Shown: one piece after another, positions 19,444 to 29,792 of the stretch | Layout: every line of letters starts with the position of its first letter | Numbering within the stretch: position 1 is the first letter of the stretch | NCBI RefSeq assembly: GCF_007993935.1 | Contig: NZ_VITY01000003.1 | Span: 496,001-560,000 of the forward strand | Length of the DNA: 64,000 bases | Direction: 5' to 3' | From: Bradyrhizobium macuxiense | GTDB taxonomy: Bacteria > Pseudomonadota > Alphaproteobacteria > Rhizobiales > Xanthobacteraceae | Program-made: the position numbers and the translations under genes | The notes under the pieces: generated by a model | What the model saw: the letters and a program-made list of their open reading frames with translations, nothing else | Databases searched by the model: none | What the model was told of the DNA's origin: nothing

Positions 19444-20832
19444 ATGCCCATTCAAGTGCTGATGCCTGCGCTGTCGCCCACCATGGAGAAGGGCAACCTC
19501 GCCAAATGGCTGAAAAAGGAAGGCGAGACCATTAAGTCCGGTGACGTGATCGCCGAGATCGAGACCGACAAGGCGACGATGGAGGTCGAGGCAACCGACG
19601 AGGGCACGCTTGGCAAGATCCTGATTCCGGAAGGCACCGCCGATGTCGCGGTGAACACGCCGATCGCCACCATCCTGGCCGACGGCGAAAGCGCCGCCGA
19701 CCTCGCCAAGGTGCCCGCGGCTCCTCCGCCGAAGGCCGCGGAAGCGCCTGCTGCCGAAGCCAAGGCGGAAGCGCCGCAGCCGGCGGCGAAGGCGCCGGCC
19801 GCGCCGGTCAGCGAGGCGCGGCCCGATCCGGAAATCCCCGCGGGCACCGAGATGGTCACGCAGACAATCCGCGAGGCGCTGCGCGATGCGATGGCCGAGG
19901 AGATGCGCCGCGACGGCGACGTCTTCATCATGGGCGAGGAGGTCGCCGAGTATCAGGGCGCCTACAAGGTGACGCAGGGCCTGTTGCAGGAATTCGGCGC
20001 GCGGCGCGTGATCGACACGCCGATCACCGAGCACGGTTTTGCCGGCGTCGGCGTCGGCGCGGCGATGGCCGGGCTGAAGCCGATCGTCGAGTTCATGACC
20101 TGGAATTTCGCCATGCAGGCGATCGACCAGATCATCAATTCGGCCGCCAAGACGCTCTATATGTCCGGCGGCCAGATGGGCTGCTCGATCGTGTTCCGCG
20201 GCCCGAACGGTGCCGCCGCGCGCGTCGCGGCCCAGCACAGCCAGGACTACGCCGCCTGGTACTCGCAGATACCGGGCCTCAAGGTGATCGCGCCGTACTC
20301 GGCCGCCGATTACAAGGGCCTTCTGAAGGCCGCGATCCGCGATCCCAATCCGGTGATCTTCCTCGAGAACGAGGTGCTGTACGGCCACACCGGCGAGGTG
20401 CCGAAGCTGCCCGATTTCATCGTGCCGATCGGCAAGGCGCGGATTGCGCGCGCCGGCAAGGACGTCACCCTCGTCTCCTGGGCGATGGGGATGTCGTATG
20501 CGCTGAAGGCCGCGGACGAGCTCGCCAAGGAAGGCATCGACGCCGAAGTGATCGATCTGCGCACCATCCGCCCGATGGACACCGAGACCATCATCAACTC
20601 GGTGAAGAAGACCGGCCGTGCGGTCACGGTGGAGGAGGGCTGGCAGCAGAGCGGCGTCGGCTCCGAAGTCGTCGCGCGCATCATGGAGCATGCGTTCGAC
20701 TATCTCGATGCACCGGTCACGCGCGTCTCCGGCAAGGATGTGCCGATGCCCTATGCCGCCAATCTTGAAAAGCTTGCTCTGCCTTCCGTCGCCGAGGTGG
20801 TCGCGGCCGCCAAGGCCGTGTCCTACCGGTAA
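19444..20832 (+). CDS. pdhB: Pyruvate dehydrogenase E1 beta subunit with N-terminal lipoyl domain
   Basis: A 462-residue fusion. Residues 1-80 are a lipoyl domain with the swinging-arm Lys43 in [11 protein letters not shown], followed by an Ala/Pro-rich linker (~85-135). The E1-beta catalytic domain comes next, from about residue 140 ([21 protein letters not shown] ... [17 protein letters not shown]), with [13 protein letters not shown] and the C-terminal transketolase-type domain. The lipoyl-E1-beta fusion is known from rhizobia and relatives and adds lipoyl groups beyond those on E2. The first 50 residues are almost identical to those of PdhC here, so the domain was probably copied between the two genes. 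Confidence 0.97.
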   Translation: MPIQVLMPALSPTMEKGNLAKWLKKEGETIKSGDVIAEIETDKATMEVEATDEGTLGKILIPEGTADVAVNTPIATILADGESAADLAKVPAAPPPKAAEAPAAEAKAEAPQPAAKAPAAPVSEARPDPEIPAGTEMVTQTIREALRDAMAEEMRRDGDVFIMGEEVAEYQGAYKVTQGLLQEFGARRVIDTPITEHGFAGVGVGAAMAGLKPIVEFMTWNFAMQAIDQIINSAAKTLYMSGGQMGCSIVFRGPNGAAARVAAQHSQDYAAWYSQIPGLKVIAPYSAADYKGLLKAAIRDPNPVIFLENEVLYGHTGEVPKLPDFIVPIGKARIARAGKDVTLVSWAMGMSYALKAADELAKEGIDAEVIDLRTIRPMDTETIINSVKKTGRAVTVEEGWQQSGVGSEVVARIMEHAFDYLDAPVTRVSGKDVPMPYAANLEKLALPSVAEVVAAAKAVSYR

Positions 20833-20837
20833 CGCCG

Positions 20838-21143
20838 ATGGCCGGTCCCAAGGAGCAGCCGCTGCCGCCTGACGTGATGGGCCGCGACGACGCCGTCGAG
20901 GTGTTGCGCGCCTTTGTGGTCGACGGCGGCCTGTCGATCGCGTTCCAGCGCGCCTTCGAGGAGCCGGACATGTGGGGGCTGATGCTCGTCGACATCGCCC
21001 GCCACGCCGCGCGCGCCTATTCCCGCGAGAGCGAATACACCGAGGACGAGGCGCTCGCGCGCATCGTCGAGATGTTCGAAGCCGAAATCGCCCGGCCGAC
21101 CGACATGGGCCAAACCAAACCGCGGTCGCAACAAGGTCACTGA
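20838..21143 (+). CDS. DUF5076 domain protein inside pdh operon
   Basis: A 101-residue soluble acidic protein that I match to the DUF5076 family ([23 protein letters not shown] ... [14 protein letters not shown]). It starts 5 bases after pdhB and ends 2 bases before the pdhC start, so it is co-transcribed and probably co-translated with the complex. The start ATG follows GGTAACGCCG. No catalytic motif is visible. Position suggests a small assembly or regulatory partner of pyruvate dehydrogenase; this is inference from context only. Confidence 0.88.
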   Translation: MAGPKEQPLPPDVMGRDDAVEVLRAFVVDGGLSIAFQRAFEEPDMWGLMLVDIARHAARAYSRESEYTEDEALARIVEMFEAEIARPTDMGQTKPRSQQGH

Positions 21144-21145
21144 CA

Positions 21146-22510
21146 ATGCCGATCAATATTCTCATGCCCGCGCTGTCGCCGACGATGGAAAAGGGCAATC
21201 TCGCCAAGTGGCTCAAGAAAGAGGGCGACAAGGTCAAGTCCGGCGACGTGATCGCGGAGATCGAGACCGACAAGGCGACGATGGAAGTCGAGGCGGTCGA
21301 CGAGGGCACGATCGCCAAGATCCTGGTGCCCGAGGGCACGCAGGATGTGCCGGTCAACGACGTCATCGCTGTCATGGCCGGCGACGGCGAGGATGTGAAG
21401 GCGGCAGCCAGCGCCGGCGCCGGTGCTGCTCCGGCTGCCAAACCCGCCGAAGCCCCGAAGCCCGCCGCCCAGGCCGCGCCTGCCGCTGCACCCGCGCCAG
21501 CGGCGGCACCTGCACCGACGCCGGCCGCAGCGCCGGCGCCGCAGCCTGCTGCGGCACCCGCCGCGCAAGCCAACGGCCACGCCCGCGTCTTCTCTTCGCC
21601 CCTGGCGCGCCGGCTCGCTAAGGAAGCCGGCATCGATCTTTCCCGCATCACCGGCACCGGGCCGCACGGCCGCGTCATCGCGCGCGACGTCGACGACGCC
21701 AAGTCCGGCAAGGGCCTGAAGGCGCCGGCGGCTGCGCCCGCCGCGGCGGGGCCGAGCATCGCGCCGTCGATGTCGGACAAGCAGATCCTGGCGCTGTTCG
21801 AGCCGGGCTCCTACGAGGTCGTGCCGCATGACGGCATGCGCCGCACCATCGCGCAGCGTCTCACCGCCTCGGTGCAGAACGTCCCGCACTTCTATCTCAC
21901 CATCGACTGCGACATCGGCAAGCTGCTCGCCGCGCGCGAGGAGATCAACGCCGCCGCGCCGAAGGACAAGGAGAAGAAGCCGCTCTACAAGATCTCGGTC
22001 AACGACTTCGTCATCAAGGCGATGGCGGTCGCGCTGCAGAAGATTCCGAACTGCAACGTCAGCTGGACCGAGGGCGGCATGCTCAAGCACAAGCATTCCG
22101 ACGTCGGCGTCGCGGTGGCGATGCCGGGCGGCCTGATCACGCCGATCATCCGCAAGGCCGAGACCAAGACGCTGTCGACCATCTCGAACGAGATGAAGGA
22201 TTTTGCCGCGCGCGCCCGCGCCCGCAAGCTGAAGCCGGAAGAATACCAGGGCGGCACCACCGCGGTCTCCAACCTCGGCATGTACGGCATCAACCACTTC
22301 ACCGCCGTGATCAACCCGCCGCACGCCTCGATTCTCGCGGTCGGCACCTCGGAGGAGCGCCCCGTCGTGCGCGGCGGCAAGATCGAGATCGCGAACATCA
22401 TGAGCGTGACCTTGTCGTGCGATCACCGCGCGATCGACGGCGCGCTCGGCGCCGAGCTGATCGGCGCCTTCAAGCAGCTGATCGAAAATCCCGTGATGAT
22501 GATGGTGTGA
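21146..22510 (+). CDS. pdhC: Pyruvate dehydrogenase E2, dihydrolipoamide acetyltransferase
   Basis: The core acyltransferase of the complex, 454 residues. One lipoyl domain (1-80, Lys43), a long Ala/Pro linker (~85-145), and a peripheral subunit-binding domain (~148-185: [32 protein letters not shown]). The catalytic domain ends with the active-site [12 protein letters not shown] (H-x3-D-G). Start chosen at MPINILMPA, with AAGGT nine bases before it. It receives acetyl groups from E1 and passes them to CoA. Confidence 0.97.
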   Translation: MPINILMPALSPTMEKGNLAKWLKKEGDKVKSGDVIAEIETDKATMEVEAVDEGTIAKILVPEGTQDVPVNDVIAVMAGDGEDVKAAASAGAGAAPAAKPAEAPKPAAQAAPAAAPAPAAAPAPTPAAAPAPQPAAAPAAQANGHARVFSSPLARRLAKEAGIDLSRITGTGPHGRVIARDVDDAKSGKGLKAPAAAPAAAGPSIAPSMSDKQILALFEPGSYEVVPHDGMRRTIAQRLTASVQNVPHFYLTIDCDIGKLLAAREEINAAAPKDKEKKPLYKISVNDFVIKAMAVALQKIPNCNVSWTEGGMLKHKHSDVGVAVAMPGGLITPIIRKAETKTLSTISNEMKDFAARARARKLKPEEYQGGTTAVSNLGMYGINHFTAVINPPHASILAVGTSEERPVVRGGKIEIANIMSVTLSCDHRAIDGALGAELIGAFKQLIENPVMMMV

Positions 22511-22522
22511 CGGGCATCCGCC

Positions 22523-22699
22523 ATGTACGCGATGTCAGGTCCGTACGTTCTGCTCGCCGCCATCGCCGTTGCGCTGCTCGTCGCGGTCAACCGCGACCTG
22601 ATATCGACGTTCCAGTTCCGGTTGATGATGATCAGCACGGGCGTGCTGGCGCTGGTGTGGACCATATTTCTCGGTTCGGTATGGCAGGAGTACCGATGA
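22523..22699 (+). CDS. Small membrane protein, 58 residues
   Basis: Opens with MYAMSGPYVLLAAIAVALL, so it has an N-terminal hydrophobic segment (about 7-21) and a second one around residues 35-52. It begins 12 bases after pdhC and its stop directly abuts the ATG of the next small gene (TGA-ATG), which argues for a translated pair. No family recognised. It was noticed from the tight spacing and the hydrophobic pattern rather than from length. Confidence 0.6.
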   Translation: MYAMSGPYVLLAAIAVALLVAVNRDLISTFQFRLMMISTGVLALVWTIFLGSVWQEYR

Positions 22700-22942
22700 A
22701 TGGCCGGCTTGGCCCGCACGCGCTGGCCCTGGATCTCGCTGCTGCTGTCGGCCGTGCTGGTGCTCAACCCGGTCGGGTTGGATTTTCTGCACTCCGCGTT
22801 CTTCGCCGGCGAACAGCTGGCACGGAACATCGCCCAGCCGATCGTGCTGACGGCCCTGGCCATCATGGTCGTGCTGATCGGGCTCGAATGGCTGGTCAGG
22901 TCGTTGATCGCAAGAAGCCGCGCCCGCGGCGTCACACGTTGA
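22700..22942 (+). CDS. Small membrane protein, 80 residues, upstream of lpd
   Basis: Two hydrophobic segments (about residues 10-25 and 46-67) surround a central FLHSAFFAGEQLARNIAQP loop; the C-terminus is basic (SLIARSRARGVTR), which predicts a cytoplasmic end. The ATG is fused to the stop of the 58-residue gene and the stop lies 17 bases before lpd, so it sits in the pdhC-lpd operon. I do not recognise the family. Confidence 0.65.
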   Translation: MAGLARTRWPWISLLLSAVLVLNPVGLDFLHSAFFAGEQLARNIAQPIVLTALAIMVVLIGLEWLVRSLIARSRARGVTR

Positions 22943-22959
22943 GTTGAACGGGAGCCGCC

Positions 22960-24381
22960 ATGGCCGACACATCCTTTGACGTCATCATAATCGGCTCCGG
23001 CCCCGGCGGCTACGTGACCGCGATCCGCGCCGCGCAGCTCGGCTTCAAGACCGCGATCGTCGAGAAGTCCTATCTCGGCGGCATCTGCCTGAACTGGGGC
23101 TGCATTCCGACCAAGGCGCTGCTGCGCTCGGCCGAGATCTACCACTACATGCAGCACGCCAAGGATTACGGGCTGTTGGCGGACAATGTCAGCTTCGATC
23201 CGAAGGCGGTGGTGCAGCGCTCGCGCGGCGTCTCGAAGCGCCTCAACGACGGCGTCGGCTTCCTGATGAAGAAGAACAAGGTCACGGTGATCTGGGGCGA
23301 CGCCACGATCGACGCGCCCGGCAAGATCACGGTGAAGAAATCCGCGGTCGAGGCGCCGAAGGGCGCGAGCGGCGAGGGCAGCTATCAGGCCAAGCACATC
23401 ATCGTCGCGACCGGCGCGCGGCCGCGCGTGCTGCCCGGGCTCGAGCCCGACAAGAAGCTGATCTGGACCTATTTCGAGGCGATGGTGCCGGAGCGCATGC
23501 CGAAATCGCTGCTGGTGGTCGGCTCCGGCGCGATCGGCATCGAGTTCGCTTCGTTCTTCCACACCATGGGCGCCGACGTCACCGTCGTCGAGGTGCTGCC
23601 GCAGATCCTACCCGTGGAAGACGCGGAGATCGCCGGCCTCGCGCGAAAACGGTTCGAGAAGATGGGCATCAAGATTATGTCCTCGACCAAGGTGACCAAG
23701 CTCGAGAAGAAGGCCGACAGCGTGGTCGCGACCATCGACGACGGCAAGGGTCAGCCGCAGACCAAGGAATTCGAGCGGGTGATCTCGGCGGTCGGCGTTG
23801 TCGGCAACATCGAGGGCCTCGGGCTGGAAAAGCTCGGCGTCAAAACCGACCGCGGCTGTATCGTGATCGACGGCCTCGGCAAGACCAACGTCCCCGGGAT
23901 CTACGCGATCGGCGATGTCGCGGGTCCCCCGATGCTCGCGCACAAGGCCGAGCATGAGGGCGTGATCTGCATCGAGGCGATCAAGGGCCTGCATCCGCAT
24001 CCGATGGACAAGCTGATGATCCCGGGCTGCACCTACTGCAACCCGCAGGTCGCTTCCGTCGGGCTCACCGAGGCCAAGGCCAAGGAAGGCGGCCGCGAGA
24101 TCCGCGTCGGCCGCTTCCCGTTCGTCGGCAACGGCAAGGCGATCGCGCTCGGCGAGGACCAGGGCCTCGTCAAGGTGGTGTTCGACAAGAAGACCGGACA
24201 GCTGCTCGGTGCGCACATGATCGGCGCCGAGGTGACCGAACTGATCCAGGGCTATGTCGTGGCGATGAATCTGGAGACCACCGAAGAGGAGTTGATGCAC
24301 ACCGTGTTCCCGCATCCGACCCTGTCGGAAATGATGAAGGAAGCGGTGCTCGACGCCTACGGGCGCGTGCTGAATATTTGA
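22960..24381 (+). CDS. lpdA: Dihydrolipoyl dehydrogenase (E3)
   Basis: FAD enzyme that reoxidises dihydrolipoyl groups and makes NADH. 473 residues. N-terminal FAD loop IIGSGPGGYV, redox disulfide Cys43/Cys48 in GGICLNWGCIPTKAL, NAD loop VVGSGAIGIEFASFF, second FAD motif YAIGDVAGPPMLAHKA, and the C-terminal His-Pro (HPHPTLSEM-like, here FPHPTLSEM) acid-base region. GGGAGCC precedes the ATG. The last gene of the pdh block; an inverted repeat follows 22 bases after the stop and may end transcription. Confidence 0.97.
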   Translation: MADTSFDVIIIGSGPGGYVTAIRAAQLGFKTAIVEKSYLGGICLNWGCIPTKALLRSAEIYHYMQHAKDYGLLADNVSFDPKAVVQRSRGVSKRLNDGVGFLMKKNKVTVIWGDATIDAPGKITVKKSAVEAPKGASGEGSYQAKHIIVATGARPRVLPGLEPDKKLIWTYFEAMVPERMPKSLLVVGSGAIGIEFASFFHTMGADVTVVEVLPQILPVEDAEIAGLARKRFEKMGIKIMSSTKVTKLEKKADSVVATIDDGKGQPQTKEFERVISAVGVVGNIEGLGLEKLGVKTDRGCIVIDGLGKTNVPGIYAIGDVAGPPMLAHKAEHEGVICIEAIKGLHPHPMDKLMIPGCTYCNPQVASVGLTEAKAKEGGREIRVGRFPFVGNGKAIALGEDQGLVKVVFDKKTGQLLGAHMIGAEVTELIQGYVVAMNLETTEEELMHTVFPHPTLSEMMKEAVLDAYGRVLNI

Positions 24382-24403
24382 GCCGCAGGACGGCGGCCAC
24401 GGT

Positions 24404-24508
24404 CCCGTCATCCTGAGGAGCGCGTCTCGAAGGATGTACGGCCCGGATCGATCAGCGGGCCGTTCGCCCTTCGAGACGGCCGCTTCGCGGCCTCCTCAGG
24501 GTGACGGG
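24404..24508. repeat. Intergenic palindromic repeat (CCGTCATCCTGAGG type)
   Basis: The left arm CCCGTCATCCTGAGGAG is mirrored by CTCCTCAGGGTGACGGG at the right end, with an inner pair GTCTCGAAGG / CCTTCGAGAC. The whole 105-bp unit can fold into one long imperfect hairpin. It fills the lpd-threonine synthase gap. Sequences of this kind are dispersed in Bradyrhizobium-like genomes as far as I know; only one copy is in this window. Confidence 0.75.
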
Positions 24509-24540
24509 TCTAACAGCAATAGAGCAGAACAAGAAAGGCG

Positions 24541-25791
<1,251 letters not shown>

Positions 25792-25805
25792 CCTGCTGTT
25801 GCAGT

Positions 25806-25889
25806 CGTCATTGCGAGCGCAGCGAAGCAATCCATCTCACCGCTTGCTGAACCATGGATTGCTTCGTCGCTTCGCTCCTCGCAATGACG
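25806..25889. repeat. Intergenic palindromic repeat (GAAGCAATCCA type), copy 2
   Basis: An 84-bp near-palindrome. Outer arms CGTCATTGCGAG / CTCGCAATGACG and inner arms GAAGCAATCCAT (25824-25835) / ATGGATTGCTTC (25854-25865) pair perfectly. The inner part is shared with the repeat at 6285-6325. It ends 19 bases before the next gene, so it may also act as terminator for the threonine synthase gene. Confidence 0.88.
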
Positions 25890-25908
25890 GTGTCATTTGA
25901 TGGAGTGA

Positions 25909-26883
25909 ATGATGCGTAGAATCCTGTGGGCTGTTTTGGCCGCGTTTGTGACGCTCGTCGGCCCTGCACACGCGGAAACCTGGCCCGCGCACCCGATCAC
26001 CATCGTCGTGCCGTTCGCCGCCGGCGGTCCGTCGGATGCCATGGCGCGCATCCTCGCCGAGCGGATGAAGCAGTCGCTCGGTGAGGTGATCCTGATCGAG
26101 AACGTGACCGGAGCGGGCGGTTCGATCGGCGTCGGCCGTGCGGTGCGCGCGGCGCCGGACGGCTACACCGTCTCGTTCGGCCATCTCGGCACCCACGTCG
26201 CAAACGGCGCGATCTACAAGCTCGGCTACGACCTCGTCGAGGATCTCGAGCCGGTGGTGCTGCTGCCGAGCAATCCGATGATCATCGTCAGCAAGAACGC
26301 GGTGCCGGCGAAATCGCTGAAGGAGCTGCTGGAGTGGCTGAAGTCGCGGCCGGCGCCGCCGACCGCAGGCACCGCCGGCGCCGGCAGCGGCAGCCATATC
26401 GCAGGGCTCTATTTCGAGAATGTCTCCGGCATCAAGCTGCAATACGTGCCGTATCGTGGCACCGGGCCGGCACTGAACGACCTCGTAGCCGGCCAGATCG
26501 ACATCATCGTCGACCAGACCTCGAACTCGATCAACCAGGTCCGTGCCGGCAACATCCGCGCCTATGCCGTCACCGATTCCAAGCGGGTCGCGAATGCGCC
26601 CGAAGTCCCGACGGTCGATGAGGCCGGCCTGCCCGGCTTCCACATGACGCTGTGGTCCGGCCTCTGGGTGCCGAAGGGCACGCCACAGGAGATCGTGGCC
26701 AAGCTCAACACGGCTGCGATCCAGGCGCTGCGTGATCCCGCCGTGAAGAAGCAGCTCGAAAATCTCGGCTTGCAGATGCCGCCGCAGGACCAGCTGAAGC
26801 CGGAAGCACTCGGCGCCTGGCAGAAGGCGGAAATCGCGAAGTGGTGGCCGATGATCAAGGCCGCCAATGTGAAGGTCGAGTGA
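25909..26883 (+). CDS. Tripartite tricarboxylate transporter-type (Bug) binding protein
   Basis: A 324-residue periplasmic solute-binding protein. A Sec signal peptide (MMRRILWAVLAAFVTLVGPAHA) precedes the mature start ETWPAHPITIVVPFAAGGPSDAMAR, the hallmark first strand of Bug/TctC proteins; VPYRGTGPALNDLVAGQIDI and NIRAYAVTDSKR are also family signatures. These proteins bind carboxylates for TctAB permeases, but no tctA/tctB is adjacent, so this is an orphan receptor as is common in this class. GGAG lies eight bases before the first ATG. Confidence 0.93.
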   Translation: MMRRILWAVLAAFVTLVGPAHAETWPAHPITIVVPFAAGGPSDAMARILAERMKQSLGEVILIENVTGAGGSIGVGRAVRAAPDGYTVSFGHLGTHVANGAIYKLGYDLVEDLEPVVLLPSNPMIIVSKNAVPAKSLKELLEWLKSRPAPPTAGTAGAGSGSHIAGLYFENVSGIKLQYVPYRGTGPALNDLVAGQIDIIVDQTSNSINQVRAGNIRAYAVTDSKRVANAPEVPTVDEAGLPGFHMTLWSGLWVPKGTPQEIVAKLNTAAIQALRDPAVKKQLENLGLQMPPQDQLKPEALGAWQKAEIAKWWPMIKAANVKVE

Positions 26884-26917
26884 GGGCGGTCGATCTTCCG
26901 GAGCAGGAGGATTGCGC

Positions 26918-27313
26918 ATGAAGAATCTTGCGCTTGCGTGGCTTGTGTCCAGCGCCGCCTTCGCGATCGCCTTTGGCGGATGGATGCTGCCTTGGTCTAC
27001 GCCGGATGGTGTGCATGTTTTGCACTGGGCCGATCATCTTCGCATGTTCCTGATCGTCCTGGCCGCCGCGCTGACGTGCCAATTCGTTTACGGCGGCCTG
27101 GTCTATTTCGTTCTGACCCGAACTGGGCTCTGGAGCATTTGGACCGTCATGGCCGCGTATCTGATTCCGGTCCTTATCATCGACCATTACGGAATCGACA
27201 TTCCGGGAGTGGCGCGCGCGATCATTGCCTGGATCGCATTCGCCTGCCTTGTCGCAGGTGTATCGTGGCTTTTTGCACGCAAGGAGGTTCGCGTATCGGC
27301 GGATATGCCTTAG
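26918..27313 (+). CDS. Hypothetical four-helix membrane protein
   Basis: A 131-residue integral membrane protein with four hydrophobic segments (about 6-22, 44-66, 74-91, 100-120). A perfect AGGAGG lies seven bases before the ATG at 26918, which decides the start over the TTG six bases upstream. It starts 34 bases after the Bug protein gene. Trp- and His-containing loop (PWSTPDGVHVLHWADHL) is notable, but I recognise no family. Confidence 0.72.
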   Translation: MKNLALAWLVSSAAFAIAFGGWMLPWSTPDGVHVLHWADHLRMFLIVLAAALTCQFVYGGLVYFVLTRTGLWSIWTVMAAYLIPVLIIDHYGIDIPGVARAIIAWIAFACLVAGVSWLFARKEVRVSADMP

Positions 27314-27347
27314 ACGGGCAGCGGAATAGACCTCACGCGCCGCAATC

Positions 27348-29573
27348 TCACTGTGCCGGCGCCGCGTTCGTCTCCTGCCTCACGACGCGCTCGCCGCTCT
27401 CTGCCGCTACCGCCGTGCCGGCGTCCTCGAACCGCGCCTGATAGACGGCGAAATTCTCCATCACGCGCTGCACGTAGTTGCGCGTCTCCGAGATCGGAAT
27501 CCGCTCCACCCAGTCGACCGGATCGACCTTGGGATCGCGCGGGTCGCCATAGGCCTTGATCCAGTCGCGGACGCGGCCGCGGCCGGCGTTGTAGCCGGCA
27601 AACGTCATGATGTGGCAGCCGTGATATTCCGCCAGCAGCGCGCTGAGCTCGGCCGCGCCCATCTGGGTGTTGTAGACTGGGTCGGAAACCATCTTGTCCC
27701 AGTCATAGCTCACCTTGAAGCGCTTGGCGGTATCGCGGCCGGCTTCGGGCGTCACCTGCATCAGGCCGACGGCGTTGGCCGCCGACTTGTCGCGCTGATC
27801 GAATGCGCTCTCGGTGCGCGCGATCGAGTAGGTCATGCTGCGTCCGATGTCGGGCGCGATCGGGGTGTGCTTGGGGATGCCGATGACCGGGAAGGCGTAA
27901 TGGTCGAAGGCAAAGCCCCGCGCGAGCGCGATCTTGCCGATCTGCAGCATGGCGCGGGCATCGTTGTGGCGGCCGGTGAGCTCGCCGAGCGCCTCGAGCA
28001 TGCCGACGTCAGTGCTTTCCTCGGCAAGGTCGGCTGCGAAATAGAGCACGATGTCGGGCTCGCCGATCGCATAGAGCATGTCGGCGGCACGAACGCGTTC
28101 GTCGGCCGCCATGCTGCCGGCGCTCGCAGCAGGCGAGGGCGCGCGTAGCTCGACGCCGCCATCGCGGCCGAGCCTGGCCAGTGCCAGCTGACCGTAATAG
28201 GCGGTTGGATAGCGCGCGGCGGCCTGGTAGTCGGCGCGCATCGCCGCGGAATTGCCGAGCGCTTCGGCGGCGCGGCCGCGCCAATAGGCGGCGCGCGCCA
28301 GCACGGTCGGGTTGGTCTGGCCTTCGTCGATGTGGGCGAAATGCGCCGCCGCGGTCTTGGCATCATCGAGATAGCGCAGCGCGATCCAGCCGCGCATGAA
28401 GTGCATGTCGGAGCGGTAGTAGGGATTGTCCGGCGTCGCCGCTCCCCGGATCACGTCATAGGCCGCCTGGTACTCGCCCTGGTCCAGCAGCTTGCGCGAG
28501 AGGATGCGGCGCTCGCGCCACCATTGGTCGGTGTCCTGCTGCGCCATCGTCTCGGGCGCCGCCGCGATCGTCACGCGCGCCGCATCATCGATCCTGTTCT
28601 TCGCGAGCAGCCACTGGATGCGGCAAAGCGTGTAGCCGAGGTCGCTGCGGGCATCGGCCGGCACGTCGTTGAGCGTGTCCTCTGCCTTGCTGGATTGCCC
28701 ACGGACCGCGCCGCAAGCCTTCACGATCGCGAGCTCATCGCTGCCGAGGTGCTGGGCCGCACGCCTGGCGCCGGCGAGATCCTTGGCGCCGATCCGCTTG
28801 TCCATGCGTGCGCGATGATCGTCTGATGTCAGCAGGTCCTTGAATGCGTCGTAGGCGTCGCTCTCGGTACGGTCGAGCAGTTCCTCCGAGCGCCAGGCCT
28901 CGCGCACCAGCCGCGTGGCGCCGTCGCGGTCGCCCTCAGTGAGCAGCGTACGGGCGAGGGCGAACTTGCCTTTGGCGCTGATCGGCTGATCGAGCGTGAA
29001 ACCGTGCACCGTCGCCGGATCGCTGCGCTCCTGCCACATCCGCGCTTCGGCCCGTTTGCGCAGCAGTGTGACGCTCGGCCAATCCGGGTTGGCCGAGACG
29101 AATGCCGCATAGCGGCTGAACGGCGCATTCGACTCCGAATGGCGCAGCAGGTACCACTCGACGAGCTTGCGCCCGACCGGGTCGGTGATCTTGGCCTGGA
29201 TATCGGTCGCGTCGCCGGTCTTGCCCCGGCGCGCCGCGAGGATGGCATCCCTGACATTGGCGAGATCGCCCGACAATTGCGGTCCGGCAGGCTTCTCCGG
29301 CTCCGTTGCCTTGGTGGTCTCGGCCGATTTGGACGGAGCTGATTTGGCCTTTGCGGATTTTCGTTTGTCGGTGCCGTGCCTGGCGTGCCGGCGCTTGCCG
29401 GAGCCGCCCTCGCGCGCGGCCTTGGTGCTATGCGCCTTCTTGTCGCCGTGGCCGCTCTTGGCGCCGCTCTTGGCCTGATGCTGGTGATGCGGCTTGGCGG
29501 TCGCCTGGACCGGAAGCAGCGCGAGCGCGGCGGCTGTGGCGAAACACGCCAGCGGACGTAGGCAACGGTTCAT
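27348..29573 (-). CDS. Soluble lytic murein transglycosylase
   Basis: A 741-residue periplasmic enzyme that cleaves peptidoglycan glycan strands to 1,6-anhydro ends. Signal peptide MNRCLRPLACFATAAALALLPVQATA, then a Lys/His/Ser-rich low-complexity stretch (about 25-105), a long alpha-solenoid U-domain, and the C-terminal SLT domain. Catalytic Glu588 in SIARTESAFD, then GLMQVTPEAG and AGYNAGRGRV are intact. A GGGGGG / AGGGA site precedes the ATG. The basic, disordered insert after the signal peptide is unusual for Slt70 and may bind the wall or envelope. Confidence 0.93.
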   Translation of the reverse strand: MNRCLRPLACFATAAALALLPVQATAKPHHQHQAKSGAKSGHGDKKAHSTKAAREGGSGKRRHARHGTDKRKSAKAKSAPSKSAETTKATEPEKPAGPQLSGDLANVRDAILAARRGKTGDATDIQAKITDPVGRKLVEWYLLRHSESNAPFSRYAAFVSANPDWPSVTLLRKRAEARMWQERSDPATVHGFTLDQPISAKGKFALARTLLTEGDRDGATRLVREAWRSEELLDRTESDAYDAFKDLLTSDDHRARMDKRIGAKDLAGARRAAQHLGSDELAIVKACGAVRGQSSKAEDTLNDVPADARSDLGYTLCRIQWLLAKNRIDDAARVTIAAAPETMAQQDTDQWWRERRILSRKLLDQGEYQAAYDVIRGAATPDNPYYRSDMHFMRGWIALRYLDDAKTAAAHFAHIDEGQTNPTVLARAAYWRGRAAEALGNSAAMRADYQAAARYPTAYYGQLALARLGRDGGVELRAPSPAASAGSMAADERVRAADMLYAIGEPDIVLYFAADLAEESTDVGMLEALGELTGRHNDARAMLQIGKIALARGFAFDHYAFPVIGIPKHTPIAPDIGRSMTYSIARTESAFDQRDKSAANAVGLMQVTPEAGRDTAKRFKVSYDWDKMVSDPVYNTQMGAAELSALLAEYHGCHIMTFAGYNAGRGRVRDWIKAYGDPRDPKVDPVDWVERIPISETRNYVQRVMENFAVYQARFEDAGTAVAAESGERVVRQETNAAPAQ

Positions 29574-29792
29574 TCCCTGGTCCCCCCTGAGAAACCATGA
29601 GGCACAAACAGAACGCGTCATACGGCGGCACAACCGCCGCAGATTATCATTACCCTCGATTCTCGAGTGTTAATGCTGCCGCAACTCAACAGGGAAAACG
29701 CGGCGAAATCTGGAATGTGACGAGCGGAACCGGCGGGAACCGGGGTTTTTACGGGCAACCCCTGAGGAACGGTTCCAGGCCCGGTCTATCGA

